From Platycnemis pennipes (lineage: Eukaryota; Arthropoda; Insecta; Odonata; Platycnemididae): a stretch of DNA of 64,000 nt. Location of the stretch: contig OW121856.1 in NCBI GenBank assembly GCA_933228895.1, forward strand, positions 19,485,805-19,549,804, given 5' to 3'. The position numbers and the translations under genes were made by a program. Below the pieces are notes generated by a model. It was not told the origin of the DNA and did no database searches. It worked only from the letters and a program-made list of their open reading frames with translations. Shown piece after piece: positions 31,401 through 42,440 of the stretch; position 1 is the stretch's first letter, and every line of letters begins with the position of its first letter.

Positions 31401-33779
31401 GAGAGTTAAGCATGCAGCAGGCGAGTAAGTATAATTCAATGAAAAGCAACTGAAAAGAAATGCAATTTTTACTAATGGATTAGCCGATGGCTTTCATGCA
31501 CTGAAATACGTTTTACATAAGGCATATGATAGTGTACGCATGAATATCTTTAGGAATGCACAATACTACCTACTTATCTGGTTAGAATAGGTACTTTAAT
31601 ATCATCGTTTTCAACACTTCACTCTATCTATATGTCAATCTCACGCATAATTTTTTTTGATCTAAGGAGCAAAATTTGTGGGTGTGCTTAGAATATTACC
31701 GGTATAATCGAAAAACAAGTGGGCTCAAAAGTTACACAAAATGTTATGTCTAAATTCAAACATTGAATTGTTGTTACTCCTACCCACGATTTTAAAGTAA
31801 ACACTAATGCAATTATCATAACTACCGTTAAAATATATAGGAAGACGTACTTTGCTGCTTACTTACTAAAACCGAATCTAAAACAAGGAGGAAGGAGGTA
31901 ATCTGAGGAGAAAATCTAGAATGGCATCGCATACAAACCCCGACTTCCTTCGCTGCGGGTAGCAATACGTGATTAGGATCCCCGACCAGATTAATGTCCG
32001 AAGAATTAAGACACCCTGCACGGTGGTTTTTATAGAGTCAGTTTCAGTAATACATCATTTACCCATATAATCCGCGAATGAGAATTCAAATTCTACATAG
32101 AAAAGTAGCCTTTAAGAACATAGAAGTCGTTGAAAAATACTCCCGTAAACAAGGCACAGGGTGTGAATACAAGAGAGCCACCTTAGCGAACCAAAGTTTA
32201 AAATAGATGCTTGCTTTCTCAAAAATATTATTACTAGTATGACTTGGTTTATTACATATACAAAATAAGGAAATATAGATATCTTAAGGGAAAGAATTTT
32301 TCTTGCGTTTTTCCTTCTTTTGAGGGAACGAGGGGTTTTCAGTTATTAATGTAGATGCAGAGAAAAGCTACAGGGCAAAGAAGACAACTGGGCTGATTTG
32401 AGGGTATTTACCACAAAAATGAAATATAATGAGTGGGATCGATAATGAGCATAAGAATGCAACTTTTTACCCTCTCAGCAATCCTAAATTCCACTTTCAC
32501 GCCTTGAGACCGGTTTAAAATAAATAGCGCGAAGCTAACTTCAGTACTTAACGAAAAATTAACTTAACGATGCTGGGTATTTTATTAAAAAATAGCGTGG
32601 ACTGGAAGTCGTATATATCCTAATCTCTAGAACTAAACCTGAATGCTTATCGTTTAGCTAATTCTTCAGTGCTCACAGTCGGAAAGCTTCTGGAAATATA
32701 CTGTCATCTATTCAAGAAAACTGCCGTACAGTCTGGCGGAAAATGGAATAGACATCTGGTGCATATTTTCCACCCCATGATACATGGCACATATTAACAA
32801 AGCACTGAATAAAGTCGCTGAAACAAACGACTAATATACTGCGCTGTTAAGTTAATTTCACGTTTATTTAAATTCGACCAAATGATATGCTAATTTTTCT
32901 GTAGCTTAAGACGGGTTTTTTAGCTACTTTTTTCTCTACAAACGCCTCCACTGCCGGTAGGCTTTCGATATCTCACACTAAGTCTACACTAACGTTAATT
33001 TCACGCTAACTTTTCCTATAAACCCTCCTTTAGCTTCCCCGCAGAGCTCCGTTGCCCCCGTAGCGGTCCAGTACGAGATTCAAGGCAGTAAGTCTGCCGC
33101 AAAAGAGCGCAGCTCCTTCACAGGGATGCTCGACTATAAATATGAGTCATCTCCCAATCTGTTCGTAAATATGTCGGGAAAGTTAACGGGTGCGTTCGAG
33201 ATTTCTATCGCTCCGCCGTTGAGGGAAGTAAAGTGCGAAGGACACGGACCCGTACACATTTCTCATCTTTGTTCCTCGCCTTGACTGGAACAAGCATTTG
33301 CACCCTGACCTTCTGGTTTCTTTGAGACGGAGATAAGGGGCTCAAGACGGCTGGCTCGAGCCATTTCAGCACCCACAGAGGCTAGAGAGTTCCCCTTGAA
33401 CGAGCCGACAGACACGGCACGCAAAACAGCTACTCACCAACGCCAACACGTCGAAATATATTTTTTAAGCTATATTTTATGAAACGAATGAACTATTCCG
33501 TATGATTATCACTAGTTTTTTTTCTACATTCCATTTCTATATATGCTAATATGCCTCAATCTTCGCTGAAAGCATGTTGCCAGTGAAATGATTAATGCTG
33601 ATGGGTTTGTAACTTCTACGCACTTGAGATCGCCTAATGGCAAAAAAATATATCTATCATAGATATATTTTACCCTGAATAAAATAGTTATATCCTGGAC
33701 TACAGGCTCCTTTACAGTGCTTAGAGGGTACAGTAATGAGATGTCTAAGATGTTTTCATGTAGTAGCAGCATTGCGGCT
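31401..33779. other. No gene seen; possible RT scrap near 31490
   Basis: A frame at about 31480-31560 reads 'ALKYVLHKAYDSVRMNIFR', which resembles RT motif A of LINEs ('DL.KAFDSV'), but the catalytic Asp position is not clear and the match is short. The rest is AT-rich spacer. 33000-33440 is richer in GC without coding blocks. A near-perfect palindrome (AAATATATCTAT-C-ATAGATATATTT type) lies at about 33645-33671. Confidence 0.25.
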
Positions 33780-33872
33780 CTTAGTTGCACGAACGTAGTT
33801 CATATTTGGTCATATTCACCTCCTGCCACACACCCTCGCGGTGGTTTGCAAGGTAAAATGTAGATGCTAAGA
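33780..33872 (+). mobile_element. LINE-A tail fragment
   Basis: TTAGTTGCACGAACGTAGTT, TTCACCTCCTGCCACACACC and GTGGTTTGCAAGG precede AAAATGTAGATG. The hairpin stem is slightly mutated. A2-like UTR words may extend upstream to about 33680. Confidence 0.6.
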
Positions 33873-34811
33873 TGTGGTTCGGGTCACTATTACCCGTAGA
33901 GACAGAGATGTTCCGTTAAAAAAATGGATAGTGTACCCAGGCATGAAAAGTTAGTCCAAGAGACTATGTTTTACGATTTAAATTCAGTTCAACAGATTTG
34001 AAGAGAACATCGTCACATCGTCCACCAGTAGGTTAAGGACAACATAGTAATTGTGAGCAATAGATTTTGTTCAGGCGAAAGCCGCTGGAGAAAGTCGTTT
34101 GTGGTACTGACATCACGATAATTCCACTTCCTAAGATTGGAAAATAATTTAAATACCGTACTTACACAAATGACGTCATCACTCACTGATTATATATATC
34201 GCTAAATAATTGACATTGCGTTTGGGAACGCAAAGTCAATTATTTAGGAAGGAAGGATTGAAGGAAAGAAGCATTATTATAGGAATAATTGCAACGCAGC
34301 GCAATTCTTCCTATATGTAATGAGTAAATCATACGATGGACTCAAGCCAAAATTATCAAATAAATAAGTAAATTTTGTAGTAATCATTATAAACTACTTT
34401 GGAGGAAATTCGTATTTTTTCCCAATCTCGATGGTATAGTACTTCGCCACATGGTATGGTACGGTTAAAAATTTTGGAGGTCAATTTTAAGACTTAAAAA
34501 TACTTTTGGAAAGGTGATAATTTGTGGTGTCACTAGTCGATGGTGGAACGCTGAAAAGGTGTCTGCGGTTCAAAACTGTTGCATCGGGTACTACATTAGA
34601 GAAATCAAAGCCTTAGGAGATTTTGAATTCATGTAGAATCGAAATCCACAAGCGTAATAGAGAAAATAAGTAAGACAAGTGCTGGGTGAGACACTAGAGC
34701 AGAGAAAGTTGTGGATCCTGGAGAAGATTTCGAGATAATGTCGGACATTGAAGACGGTGAAAGAGAGTATATTGGTCGGTGAGAGAGGGAGGGTATATAT
34801 GAGAAATATCA
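33873..34811. other. No gene seen; contains a strong hairpin
   Basis: Apart from the hairpin at 34202-34247, this is AT-rich spacer with no coding or repeat signature that I recognise. Confidence 0.3.
34202..34247. repeat. 46-nt hairpin, 21-bp arms
   Basis: CTAAATAATTGACATTGCGTT (34202-34222) and its inverse (34227-34247) pair at 20 of 21 positions around a TGGG loop. The single mismatch is A opposite A. It is too short for a typical animal miRNA precursor. It may be a tiny foldback element or a secondary-structure mutational product. Confidence 0.8.
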
Positions 34812-34920
34812 GGTATATAGCATCTGCATTTACACCTACCCTACGATCCACCGCGACGGCGTGTGGCAGGGGGTGAAGATCACCAAAAATACACCCTTTA
34901 CATGCAACTGAGAGCTACCA
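34812..34920 (-). mobile_element. LINE-A2 tail fragment
   Basis: CATCTGCATTTACACCTACC tail, hairpin at 34845-34885 with several changes, and UTR start (ACATGCAACTGAGAGCTACC). It abuts LINE-B at 34921. Confidence 0.6.
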
Positions 34921-35270
34921 TCCATGATGAAGATAGAAAGGATTGACCGAGTGACAAACGAAGAAGTCTTAGAAGAATCGAACGAAGAAGAGTTAGAGAG
35001 AAGTCTGCTGAAAACTCATAAAAGGAGGCCGGACTGCATAATCGGCCATATCTTAAGAAAAGATGGCCTGATAAAGACAATTGTCAAGGGAAAACTGAAT
35101 GGGAAGAATGGAAAGGCAGGCCTCGTGTTAAATATATGAAACAAGTAGTGAGGGATGTAAAAGAGAGGAATTACGTTAATAAAAAGAGGTTAGCCGATAG
35201 AAGAATCGAGTGGAGGGCGGCGTTAAATCAATCTTAGGAATGCTGACCGATGAAGATAAGATGATAAGCT
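34921..35270 (+). mobile_element. LINE-B 3' copy
   Basis: '[20 protein letters not shown]', '[20 protein letters not shown]' and '[18 protein letters not shown]' are in one frame (34924-35139). After a frameshift come 'RDVKERNYVNKKRLADRRIE' and the end GACCGATGAAGATAAGATGA. Confidence 0.75.
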
Positions 35271-35738
35271 ACCAAGACCTACTTGATGCAACTGCCATTC
35301 ATGCAATGGTCGGTTTAAAAAAGATCTGTTGCAACCCTGAGCCGGAAACTAGTTGCGTGAAACGGAAATTATTGAACAAAAGCATCGCAGGCACAACCAA
35401 TTTTGTATTAGTGCTAGCGGTACTTCAGATACGAGATACTAAAGTGGGTTTTCTAGGCCTCTAGTTTTCAGGGTCTCGTTCCTTAAGTAGTCCTACACCA
35501 GTGGATATAAGAAACTTGGTGTGAAATGTGGAGTCTTGGATAACAGTTTTCTCGCTTGTTGTCCAAAGGCAGGACGGGCTAGTTTGCCTGGAACCAGCAC
35601 TTTTATCGCCCCCAGGGAAACGATATCGGGCGTAATTGTGGTCATTTGTGGCGAGTGAATGTGGTGCGCTGGACGAATAACCGCACAATCCAAACACGGC
35701 CACGCCCGAAAACCATCCCCCCCCCACCCCTGGTCGAC
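35271..35738. other. No gene seen
   Basis: Spacer of mixed composition. A C-run at about 35716-35728 precedes the LINE-A1 junction. Open frames on both strands are not supported by any domain. Confidence 0.3.
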
Positions 35739-36518
35739 CTTGGAATAAGACTGACAAATGATCTTTCCTGGGGTAAACACATTCGTGAAATAATTGGTCA
35801 AGCGAATCGTAAACTGGGTTTCATTAAAAGAGTATTGGGTAAATGTGACGATCATGTACGAGAAATCAGTTACTTTTCCCTTGTTAGACCTCATTTGGAA
35901 TATGCTGCCAGTGTATGGGATCCCTACGAAATCGGTCTAAGTAATGAACTTGAACGTGTGCAGCGAAGATCGGCAAGATTTGTAAAGGGACGATACGATA
36001 ATTATATTAGCGTAACCAGTCTATTAAATGAATTGAAATGGGAATCATTGTCAGATCGCAGGTTGAAATTTAGACTTAATCTCTTCCACAAATTCCAAGG
36101 CAATATTTTCAGTGATGATGTTAAAAATATTTTACGAACCCCAACTTACTATGGCAGACTGGACCATAATCATAAAGTTAGAGAAATTGATTGCCGAACT
36201 GACCGATTCAAAATGTCCTTTTTCCCTCGCACAATAAGAGATACGAATAACGGTAAATATGTCCTATCCGAGAGTAGCAATGAATAGCATTGGTAGCTGC
36301 ATGTTGGTATGAGTACTTAAAGCTAACCCTACTAACAGAATGTTTTTGCATGTTTTCTTTGCAATTTCTATCTTTTTTAAATAGTGTAGTTCTGACTACT
36401 ATATTAATACTATTCCTTTTTTATGCATGATATGTAGTGCATGTTTGGTGAGAAATCACCCCCTGCCACACACCCTTGTGGTGGCTTGCAGGGTATTATG
36501 TAGATGTAGATGTAGATG
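35739..36518 (+). mobile_element. LINE-A1 copy with uninterrupted C-terminal frame
   Basis: From 'LGIRLTNDLSWGKHIREIIG' the frame is open to a TAG ending at 36287: 'RPHLEYAASVWDPYEIG', 'NELERVQRRSARFVKGRYDN', 'LSDRRLKFRLNLFHKF', 'DDVKNILRTPTYYGRLDHNH', 'REIDCRTDRFKMSFFPRTIR'. This is the domain downstream of the RT palm in CR1/jockey-like polyproteins. A complete 3' UTR, a textbook hairpin (36460-36500) and three TAGATG units follow. Only 5' truncation disables it, so it is one of the youngest copies here. The frame in front of 35739 is unrelated GC-rich sequence. Confidence 0.85.
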
Positions 36519-38029
36519 ACCCCAGCTGAATGCGGCTCGCGACCACCCGAATGGTTCGGAGGAAGGCAATAAGGGGAACGGGATGATATGTGACGCGCCG
36601 AATGTTCACATAAGGGGTGTGGCCCAACCTATTAAGCCTTCCGTGACCAACACACCAAACCTTATTAAATTAAAATACCTCAATTTCTGATGTTTGCACT
36701 AATGTGTGAAAATTCAAGGCACAAATTAACTTCACATTAATAAACCATTCATTAATTTCATGAATCTCTAGTTTAAAATAGCGCTAAGTCGTTTTAATAT
36801 GTTGCTGTAGTAGATGCTTAACAACATGGACCCCTTTGGAATATTTGACGAGTTAATAATGTTGCAAAATATGTACGTCGCTTCTATATAAAAGTTTATT
36901 AAAAATACATTACAGAACCTCCCTTAATATTATCACTTTGTTATCTGCCTGGTAATCAATCCATACGCCTTTCCAATAGTTATGGAAATCGCTGAAATTA
37001 ATGACATTTCTATTCTTCCTCATCAGCAATCTATTCAGCGTAAATATTTCCAAAGTGAGCCAATCACGGGCCTTCACAGTTCAGCATTTCGCAAGAGCGC
37101 GCTAAAACGAACATCTGACGGCCATTTCTTTTCAAATATTTTTCCAGGGCACAAATCGGAAATCACAATATGTATAGTGATTTCAATAAGAATAGGAAGT
37201 TGAGGTCACTGTCACCGTCAGTATGGAACTTTCTGAGGAGTTTGATCTATTGATGGCAATTGCGACAATGCAGAGGAAAAATCCATGATCCCAACCCTGA
37301 ATGCTGAAGGCAGGTGCAGACTGTGAAGCTTTGACCTATTACGGTGACGTCCTATTACTATAGCGAGAGTTCGAATCCCGGAGGATCCCTCCAAGGAATT
37401 CCACTTTTAAAATCATTGAGTAATATGCGGATAGTGCTTGTAGTTCGATTCACCTAAGGGTTTAACTCCGAGGAAAATGTTGTCAATGTATGACTTCGAC
37501 GGATTTCTGTGTTTCCTGCCACCTCTTCTTCATTCCTTTCTGATACTATTCATCCACCTATCCAATACATAGTTATTTAAGCTTCTTTTTAGGATGAAAC
37601 TGATCCTGCCAGTATTTTACAAGACTGCCCTCATAATACGCATTCTAAAGGAAAGGAATTAGCCTTTCACTCCTCGTTCTTTTCAATTTAATTTATTCCT
37701 GAGATCTTCGTTTTGCCGTTTCAATACATCCTGACATTGATATTTGTTCCCACTCCACTCAGTACACAACCCCAATTTTTTATCTTCAATTAAACTTCCT
37801 ATTTTGATACTTTCTATTCTCTCCTTTGAGAAAAAACTCCTGCTTTGATACTATACCAACGATACTTTTACTGGCCTAAATTTGTGGAACTCCTTCATCA
37901 TATGCTTGAAAAAATACATTGAAATACCACAGAGGATTCTGTGAAACCATATATTAGAATATTTTTCAAGTTTATACATTTTGCATTTTGTACTAATGGA
38001 GTAGCATGTTTTGCATGCCGGTATGATAT
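36519..38029. other. No gene seen
   Basis: AT-rich spacer after the LINE-A1 tail. The only structured patch is the tRNA-like sequence at 37310-37395. Confidence 0.3.
37310..37395 (+). mobile_element. tRNA-like SINE remnant
   Basis: GAGTTCGAATCCC at 37367-37379 is a good B box. The upstream approximately 45 bp lacks a clear A box, and no cloverleaf can be drawn, so a decayed SINE head is more likely than a tRNA gene. Confidence 0.35.
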
Positions 38030-38125
38030 TAAGTGTCCTCGCTGACTCATAATGCATATGCCTGGTGATGGTTCATCCCCATTCACACACACTTGCGGTG
38101 CCATGCAGGGTATTATTTAATGTAG
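38030..38125 (+). mobile_element. LINE-A tail fragment (diverged)
   Basis: CATATGCCTGGTGATGGTTC, CATTCACACACACTTGCGG and CCATGCAGGGTATTATTTAA keep the outline of the terminal hairpin, with substitutions in the stem. UTR-like words (AGCATGTTTTGCATGCCGG) lie just upstream. Confidence 0.5.
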
Positions 38126-38402
38126 ACTTCCAGCATTATTTAGTTAATGGAGTAGATGAGAAAATTGTCCGCAATAATGCGATCCTCAAAACCTGGTGTG
38201 ACCTTGAGAGATGTGAGCAGAGTTTCTTGTTGCGTGCGCTGAGAGTGACCCTGAGTGACGGGCAGATGGAGAGATAACGCATATTTCTAAGGTCATCCTG
38301 AAAAGGGATTTAAAGGGCACAGCCAATTGAAAGAGAGAAAAGCTGTTGTGAAATGTTGTAGAACGATGGTGACTTGTTGGGATTACAATATGTATTTCTG
38401 AG

Positions 38403-38890
38403 CTACATCTGCATCTCATAATACCCTGCAAGCCACCATAAAGGTGTGTGGCAGGGAGTGAATTCTCACCAAACATGCACTACATATCATTATAGCAAAT
38501 ATTCCACAGAGAAAAAATCATTCGCCTTGACCGAAACTTGATTTTTTTTCGCTTTGGAATATTTGCTGAAGTGCAACTTCAGCTGGTAACGCCGCTAAAG
38601 TTTTCACAGCTAGTACGTGATCTTTGAAGTAACTACATATCATGCATAAAATAGGATTAATATTAATATATTAGTCTAAAGTTCACTATTTTAAAAGATA
38701 AAAATAGCAAAGTAAGCATGGAAGAACATGCTGTTAGTTGGGTTACCTTCAAGTCCCTATACCAACATGCAACTACCTATGCTATGGATTGATTCACTCG
38801 TATTGGACATATTTACCGCTATTCATATCCCTAATTGTACGAGGAAAAAAGGACATTTTGAATCTTTCAGTTCGGCAATCAATTTCTCTG
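38403..38890 (-). mobile_element. LINE-A1 3' copy, interrupted by element E
   Basis: From 38890 on the minus strand: 'REIDCRTERFKMSFFPRT', the A1 3' UTR, hairpin (38460-38420) and an ATGCAGATGTAG tail. The UTR is split at 38491-38631 by the insertion of element E, with a 12-bp duplication of A1 sequence. Confidence 0.75.
38491..38631 (-). mobile_element. Short element E (SINE-like), copy 2
   Basis: A 141-bp insert flanked by identical ACTACATATCAT (38479-38490 and 38632-38643), a sequence that occurs once in uninterrupted A1 UTRs. It matches 31154-31287 in opposite orientation. It contains an inverted repeat AGCAAATATTCCA / TGGAATATTTGCT enclosing a second one (AAAAAATCA / TGATTTTTT), giving a hairpin of about 80 nt at the element's 3' side, and GCTGAAGTTGCACTTCAGC, another small hairpin. 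Confidence 0.75.
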
Positions 38891-39009
38891 ATAAAGCTAG
38901 ATGTGCGGAATAGTAGGGGTTAGTTGCAGCAATAATTTCGGGAAGAAGATCGACCCCTTAAACACTGGGTCCAGGTAGGAGTTTTCAGGGAATGGAGGAT
39001 GGATGGAGA

Positions 39010-39116
39010 GAAACCCGGCGTCGGCATTAGCCTGCTCTTTGCTAAATGCGCCAAGCGGACCACAACTTAACGTCCCATCCGACGGACGGAGTACTGGACT
39101 CGAAGTGTTCTCCAAA
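39010..39116 (-). mobile_element. SINE-1 body fragment
   Basis: CGGCGTCGGCATTAGCCTGC, then CATCCGACGGACGGAGTACT and GGACTCGAAGTG match the body of SINE-1 at 19010-19130 in the same orientation. The tRNA-like head is lost. Confidence 0.55.
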
Positions 39117-39125
39117 TGACACTCA

Positions 39126-39215
39126 AATAGGGAGGATGTGTGGCAGGGGGTTAACTATCAATAGGTATGCATTATCAATATCTTCTCCGCTTATGCACTA
39201 CTTACATGAAGCCAG
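39126..39215 (-). mobile_element. LINE-A tail, hairpin half only
   Basis: GGATGTGTGGCAGGGGGTTA and CACTACTTACATGAAGCC match the 3' UTR side of a minus-strand A2 tail. The other stem half and the hexamers are missing. Confidence 0.4.
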
Positions 39216-39794
39216 GAGGCATATTCTATCACCAGGAGAAAAAATATTAATTACGCAGTTGTGAAACACTTGAAACGTTGGGTATAGATGACACTAAATA
39301 CACAATGAACCCCTGAATGGCAATCCTGAAGTAGGCATAATGCTTAGTAAGAGTGCCGGAATGTGTATGAAAGGCTTTCTGTAATATAGTAAAAGAATAG
39401 TAGGTAAAGATAGAGACGAAACCTGCAGATATATTTTAAGGTGCATGTTTACATGCCTGCGTCAGACTACGAAGATGAGGAAGTATACGTCTATGTATTA
39501 GACGTATTCTACGTCTATTTTCTACTTCCATTCTACTATCATATGTTCGTCTATTGAAGTAGCAAAACAGGTAAGAGGAAAGGAAAACTTTGAGGGGATT
39601 GGAACTCTGTAGACGAATAGTGTCAATATGGAAGATAACTGGAAAATAAGGAATGGGATATCGAATTAAATACCTACATAAAATTCTACAAACTACACAA
39701 ATTAGTGGCTGCATTCACATTGCATAAAAATCACAGCTATCGGATATGTACATGGCAAATGCAGAAAGTTATAAATATATTTCAAATTGACCAC
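39216..39794. other. No gene seen
   Basis: AT-rich. 39480-39560 has repeated ACGTCTAT words, perhaps a decayed hexamer tail, but no hairpin is attached. Confidence 0.3.
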
Positions 39795-39905
39795 AATTTA
39801 GAGAAGTCGAGATTCATTAACCCGATGAAGGACTGCAAAAGCTACCCTGGGGATTATATTGAAAGCGATCACAAAAGAAATCTAAAAAACCTGAAAGCTT
39901 TGTAA
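39795..39905 (+). mobile_element. LINE-B endonuclease-end fragment
   Basis: 'KDCKSYPGDYIESDHKRNLK' corresponds to 'KNCKNYPGADIDSDYNLVMM' of the copy at 11745. The catalytic SDH (39864-39872) is intact. No RT sequence follows, so this is an isolated 5' piece, unusual for a family otherwise kept as 3' ends. Confidence 0.55.
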
Positions 39906-40804
39906 GCCCCAATATTCTATTCCCAATACCCGTGAGTCATTTGTTTACCATCACCACGCCCACTATTTTCTTAGGTGTGACTCTACTAATTTTGTTAGAG
40001 AAATAACGGGCGATGCTAAAAATGATAAAAAAATTTTGGTCCCTGGTAAATACAAGGATAAAAACGTCTGGCATCCCTAATTTATTGGCCGCTGGAGGTG
40101 CAACATATGTCGGAGATAGCAGACCTTCAGCTTTTGAATGGTTACGTTTTTTTCCAACTTCACCTCTTGCCTCTCCCAGGAACTAATTTCATCTCTTTCA
40201 TTCCATTTACACTTATTTATTTGCGTCAAATTCCACCACTCCCCTAGAAAACTTATCATCACCATCAAATATGCGCATTGCAACACGAACTGGGTATGAT
40301 AATATATGTAGTTTCACTTTTTCTCATTCGTTCATTACCACCCTCCACTATCCAATTCACATTACTCTCAACAGGTTCTTCTTATCAGAAACTTTTTTCA
40401 ATCCATGAAAGAATCAAATGTGACTCCCATTCTGAAATCTCAACCCAAAGATAATGTTGAGAATAATTTCCCAATTCCCATATTACCAGTGTTGTCTATT
40501 TAATTTGAAAATTTTCTCTATGATTGAATACTGCACTTTTCCACTTATCTCGCCTTTCCAGCATGGTTTTCTTCCCAGAGGATTCTGCCTCCTAACCTTG
40601 CTATCTTGTATATAAACGCTGCGTTCTAAAAAGATCTCATTTGGTCCCCACAGTTGAATATCTGTTACATTCAATTTTCGTGAGCTTGCGATGGCGATCA
40701 TCATTCTTCTGTCAATTCATTTTTCTCCATAATATTCTCATAATATACTCTAAACTCCAGTCACGATATAAAATTCAACATACATATGTCCACGGCATGG
40801 AATA
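39906..40804. other. No gene seen
   Basis: AT- and pyrimidine-rich spacer. No RT or host coding blocks found. Confidence 0.3.
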
Positions 40805-41915
40805 AAGGGTTTTTACAAAGACTTTTCTAATCAATTACATGTTTCCGCTGGCGTACTTCAAGGCAGTGTCCTCGACCCCCTTCTATTTGCGTTTTATGCT
40901 GACGATATAATTGACGTTGCTCTTAATTCCACGCACGGTATTCTCATCTATTCCAGTGATTGCAATATTTTTTAGTGTTGTCAGCGTGGCGTTTCTTCTG
41001 ATACACAGTATGCTCTACAATACTCGTATGTTGAAAATTGGTGCAATAAATGGCGAAAATGTATGAATCCAGACGATGTCTGCCTGCTGCGATGTCTTCC
41101 TCTTTGAAGCATAACACTATCTTCTCTACATATGAGCTCTCTAATCACCTTATACCTTCTGCCACCTCCCGCACCGAATTTGGAATCACTTTAAGTAAAA
41201 AAAAATGTTCTTTAAGTATATTAAAATCATCTCTAGCAAGGCAATGTCAACTGTAGGTATCCTATACCGTCTAAAGGAAATGACGGATCCTTTCGCGCAA
41301 AAAACCGTCTTCTCTGGAGGTTTACAACTGATTCTCGAAAATTCTTCGCCCATTTGGTCAACCACCACTGCACTAAAATTTCTCAACGGTTCTTTTATTT
41401 TATTTTCAACAATATTAGTCGCATCCCCCACCTCAAATTCGCTTCGCGCGAAGAAATTTTACCCTCCCTTGGCCTCCCTTACTTCCCTTGGCCTTTCATA
41501 CCTCACTCATCGTCGGCTGACCTTCGACCTCAAATTAATTCACAAAATCGTGAATGGTTCTTTTCGCTATGAATAAATCCTCTACTGTTTTCTCCTGCAT
41601 ATTCCAGCCCGCACCATTAGCAAATATGGACTGTTATGCCTACACGTATTCCGGCTTCCAAATTCCCAACGATACGATCCTTCCTCCCTTTAACTGCTTT
41701 ATTCAATACTCTCTCTGTCAATACCCCTTTCCCTTGATCTCACTGACTCATAGAACGAGTTCAAAACCCAACTTCAAAGACTTCATTCTGTTTGATTGCC
41801 TCTTGTGTTACTTTCTTGGCTTTGCTCTTGCTTTATAATATTTTTAATTGAATATATTTATAGTACCTACCCACTGTAAAAGCTTTTGTACTGTTTAAGT
41901 GCCAAATAAATTAAG
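40805..41915 (+). mobile_element. LINE-C2 (jockey/CR1-group) fragment with RT core
   Basis: The frame at 40850 reads 'GVLQGSVLDPLLFAFYADDI', combining RT motif B ('GVPQGSVLGPLLF' type) with the catalytic YADD at 40895-40906. Downstream, in shifted frames: 'STVGILYRLKEMTDPFAQKT', 'ILENSSPIWSTTT', 'LGLSYLTHRRLTFDLKLIHK' and 'IVNGSF'. The end has 'FPLISLTHRTSS' and an AATAAA at 41905-41910. Family A and C1 are clearly different in sequence. Numerous stops and frameshifts show decay. It is the only non-B copy in the window that retains an intact RT catalytic motif. Confidence 0.75.
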
Positions 41916-41964
41916 TCCAGGCAAATAGGACATCCTACCAAAATAAGAGAGCCTACCTACATGG

Positions 41965-42440
41965 GGAAATGCAACACTGGAAGTTAGAAAACACTTCATT
42001 AGCACTTACAACTGGAGAATGTTTCTTTATAACGCTATGAGATCGACGGTAATAGCAGCAGAGTAGTCAGCGGTGGAAGAATTCGAAATATGGTACTACA
42101 GAATAATGATGAAGGTAGATGAAATGGATGGGCTGAGTGAGGAACGAATGAGCCTTGAGAAGAATGGGGGAAAAGAGAAGCCTGCTGAAATCCTTAAAAA
42201 TAATAGGGGACAACTTAACCGCCCTATCTTGAGACGCGTTGGCCTGACGAAGGTAATCGCTGAGGGAAAAGTATATTGAAAGAATGGAAAATGAAGACTT
42301 TAGTGAAATATATGGCCCTAGTAGTGAAGGATATGAATGAACTAATTAAGTAAATATGAAGATGTTAGCCATGAGGTGAATTGAATGGAAATGTACTTCA
42401 AACCTATCTTAGGATTGTTTACTTATGGCGACGATAACTT
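41965..42440 (+). mobile_element. LINE-B 3' copy, strongly decayed
   Basis: 'EEFEIWYYRIMMKVDEMDGL', 'QLNRPILRRVGLTKVIAEGK' and the terminal GGATTGTTTACTTATGGCGA match the B C-terminus. Upstream, GGAGAATGTTTCTTTATAAC matches the 'WSMFLYGSEAW' region. It is more diverged than other B copies. Confidence 0.65.

Noticed and set aside
34202..34247. miRNA precursor
   Set aside because: Arms of 21 bp with a 4-base loop are too short for a normal animal pre-miRNA, and there is no flanking basal stem.
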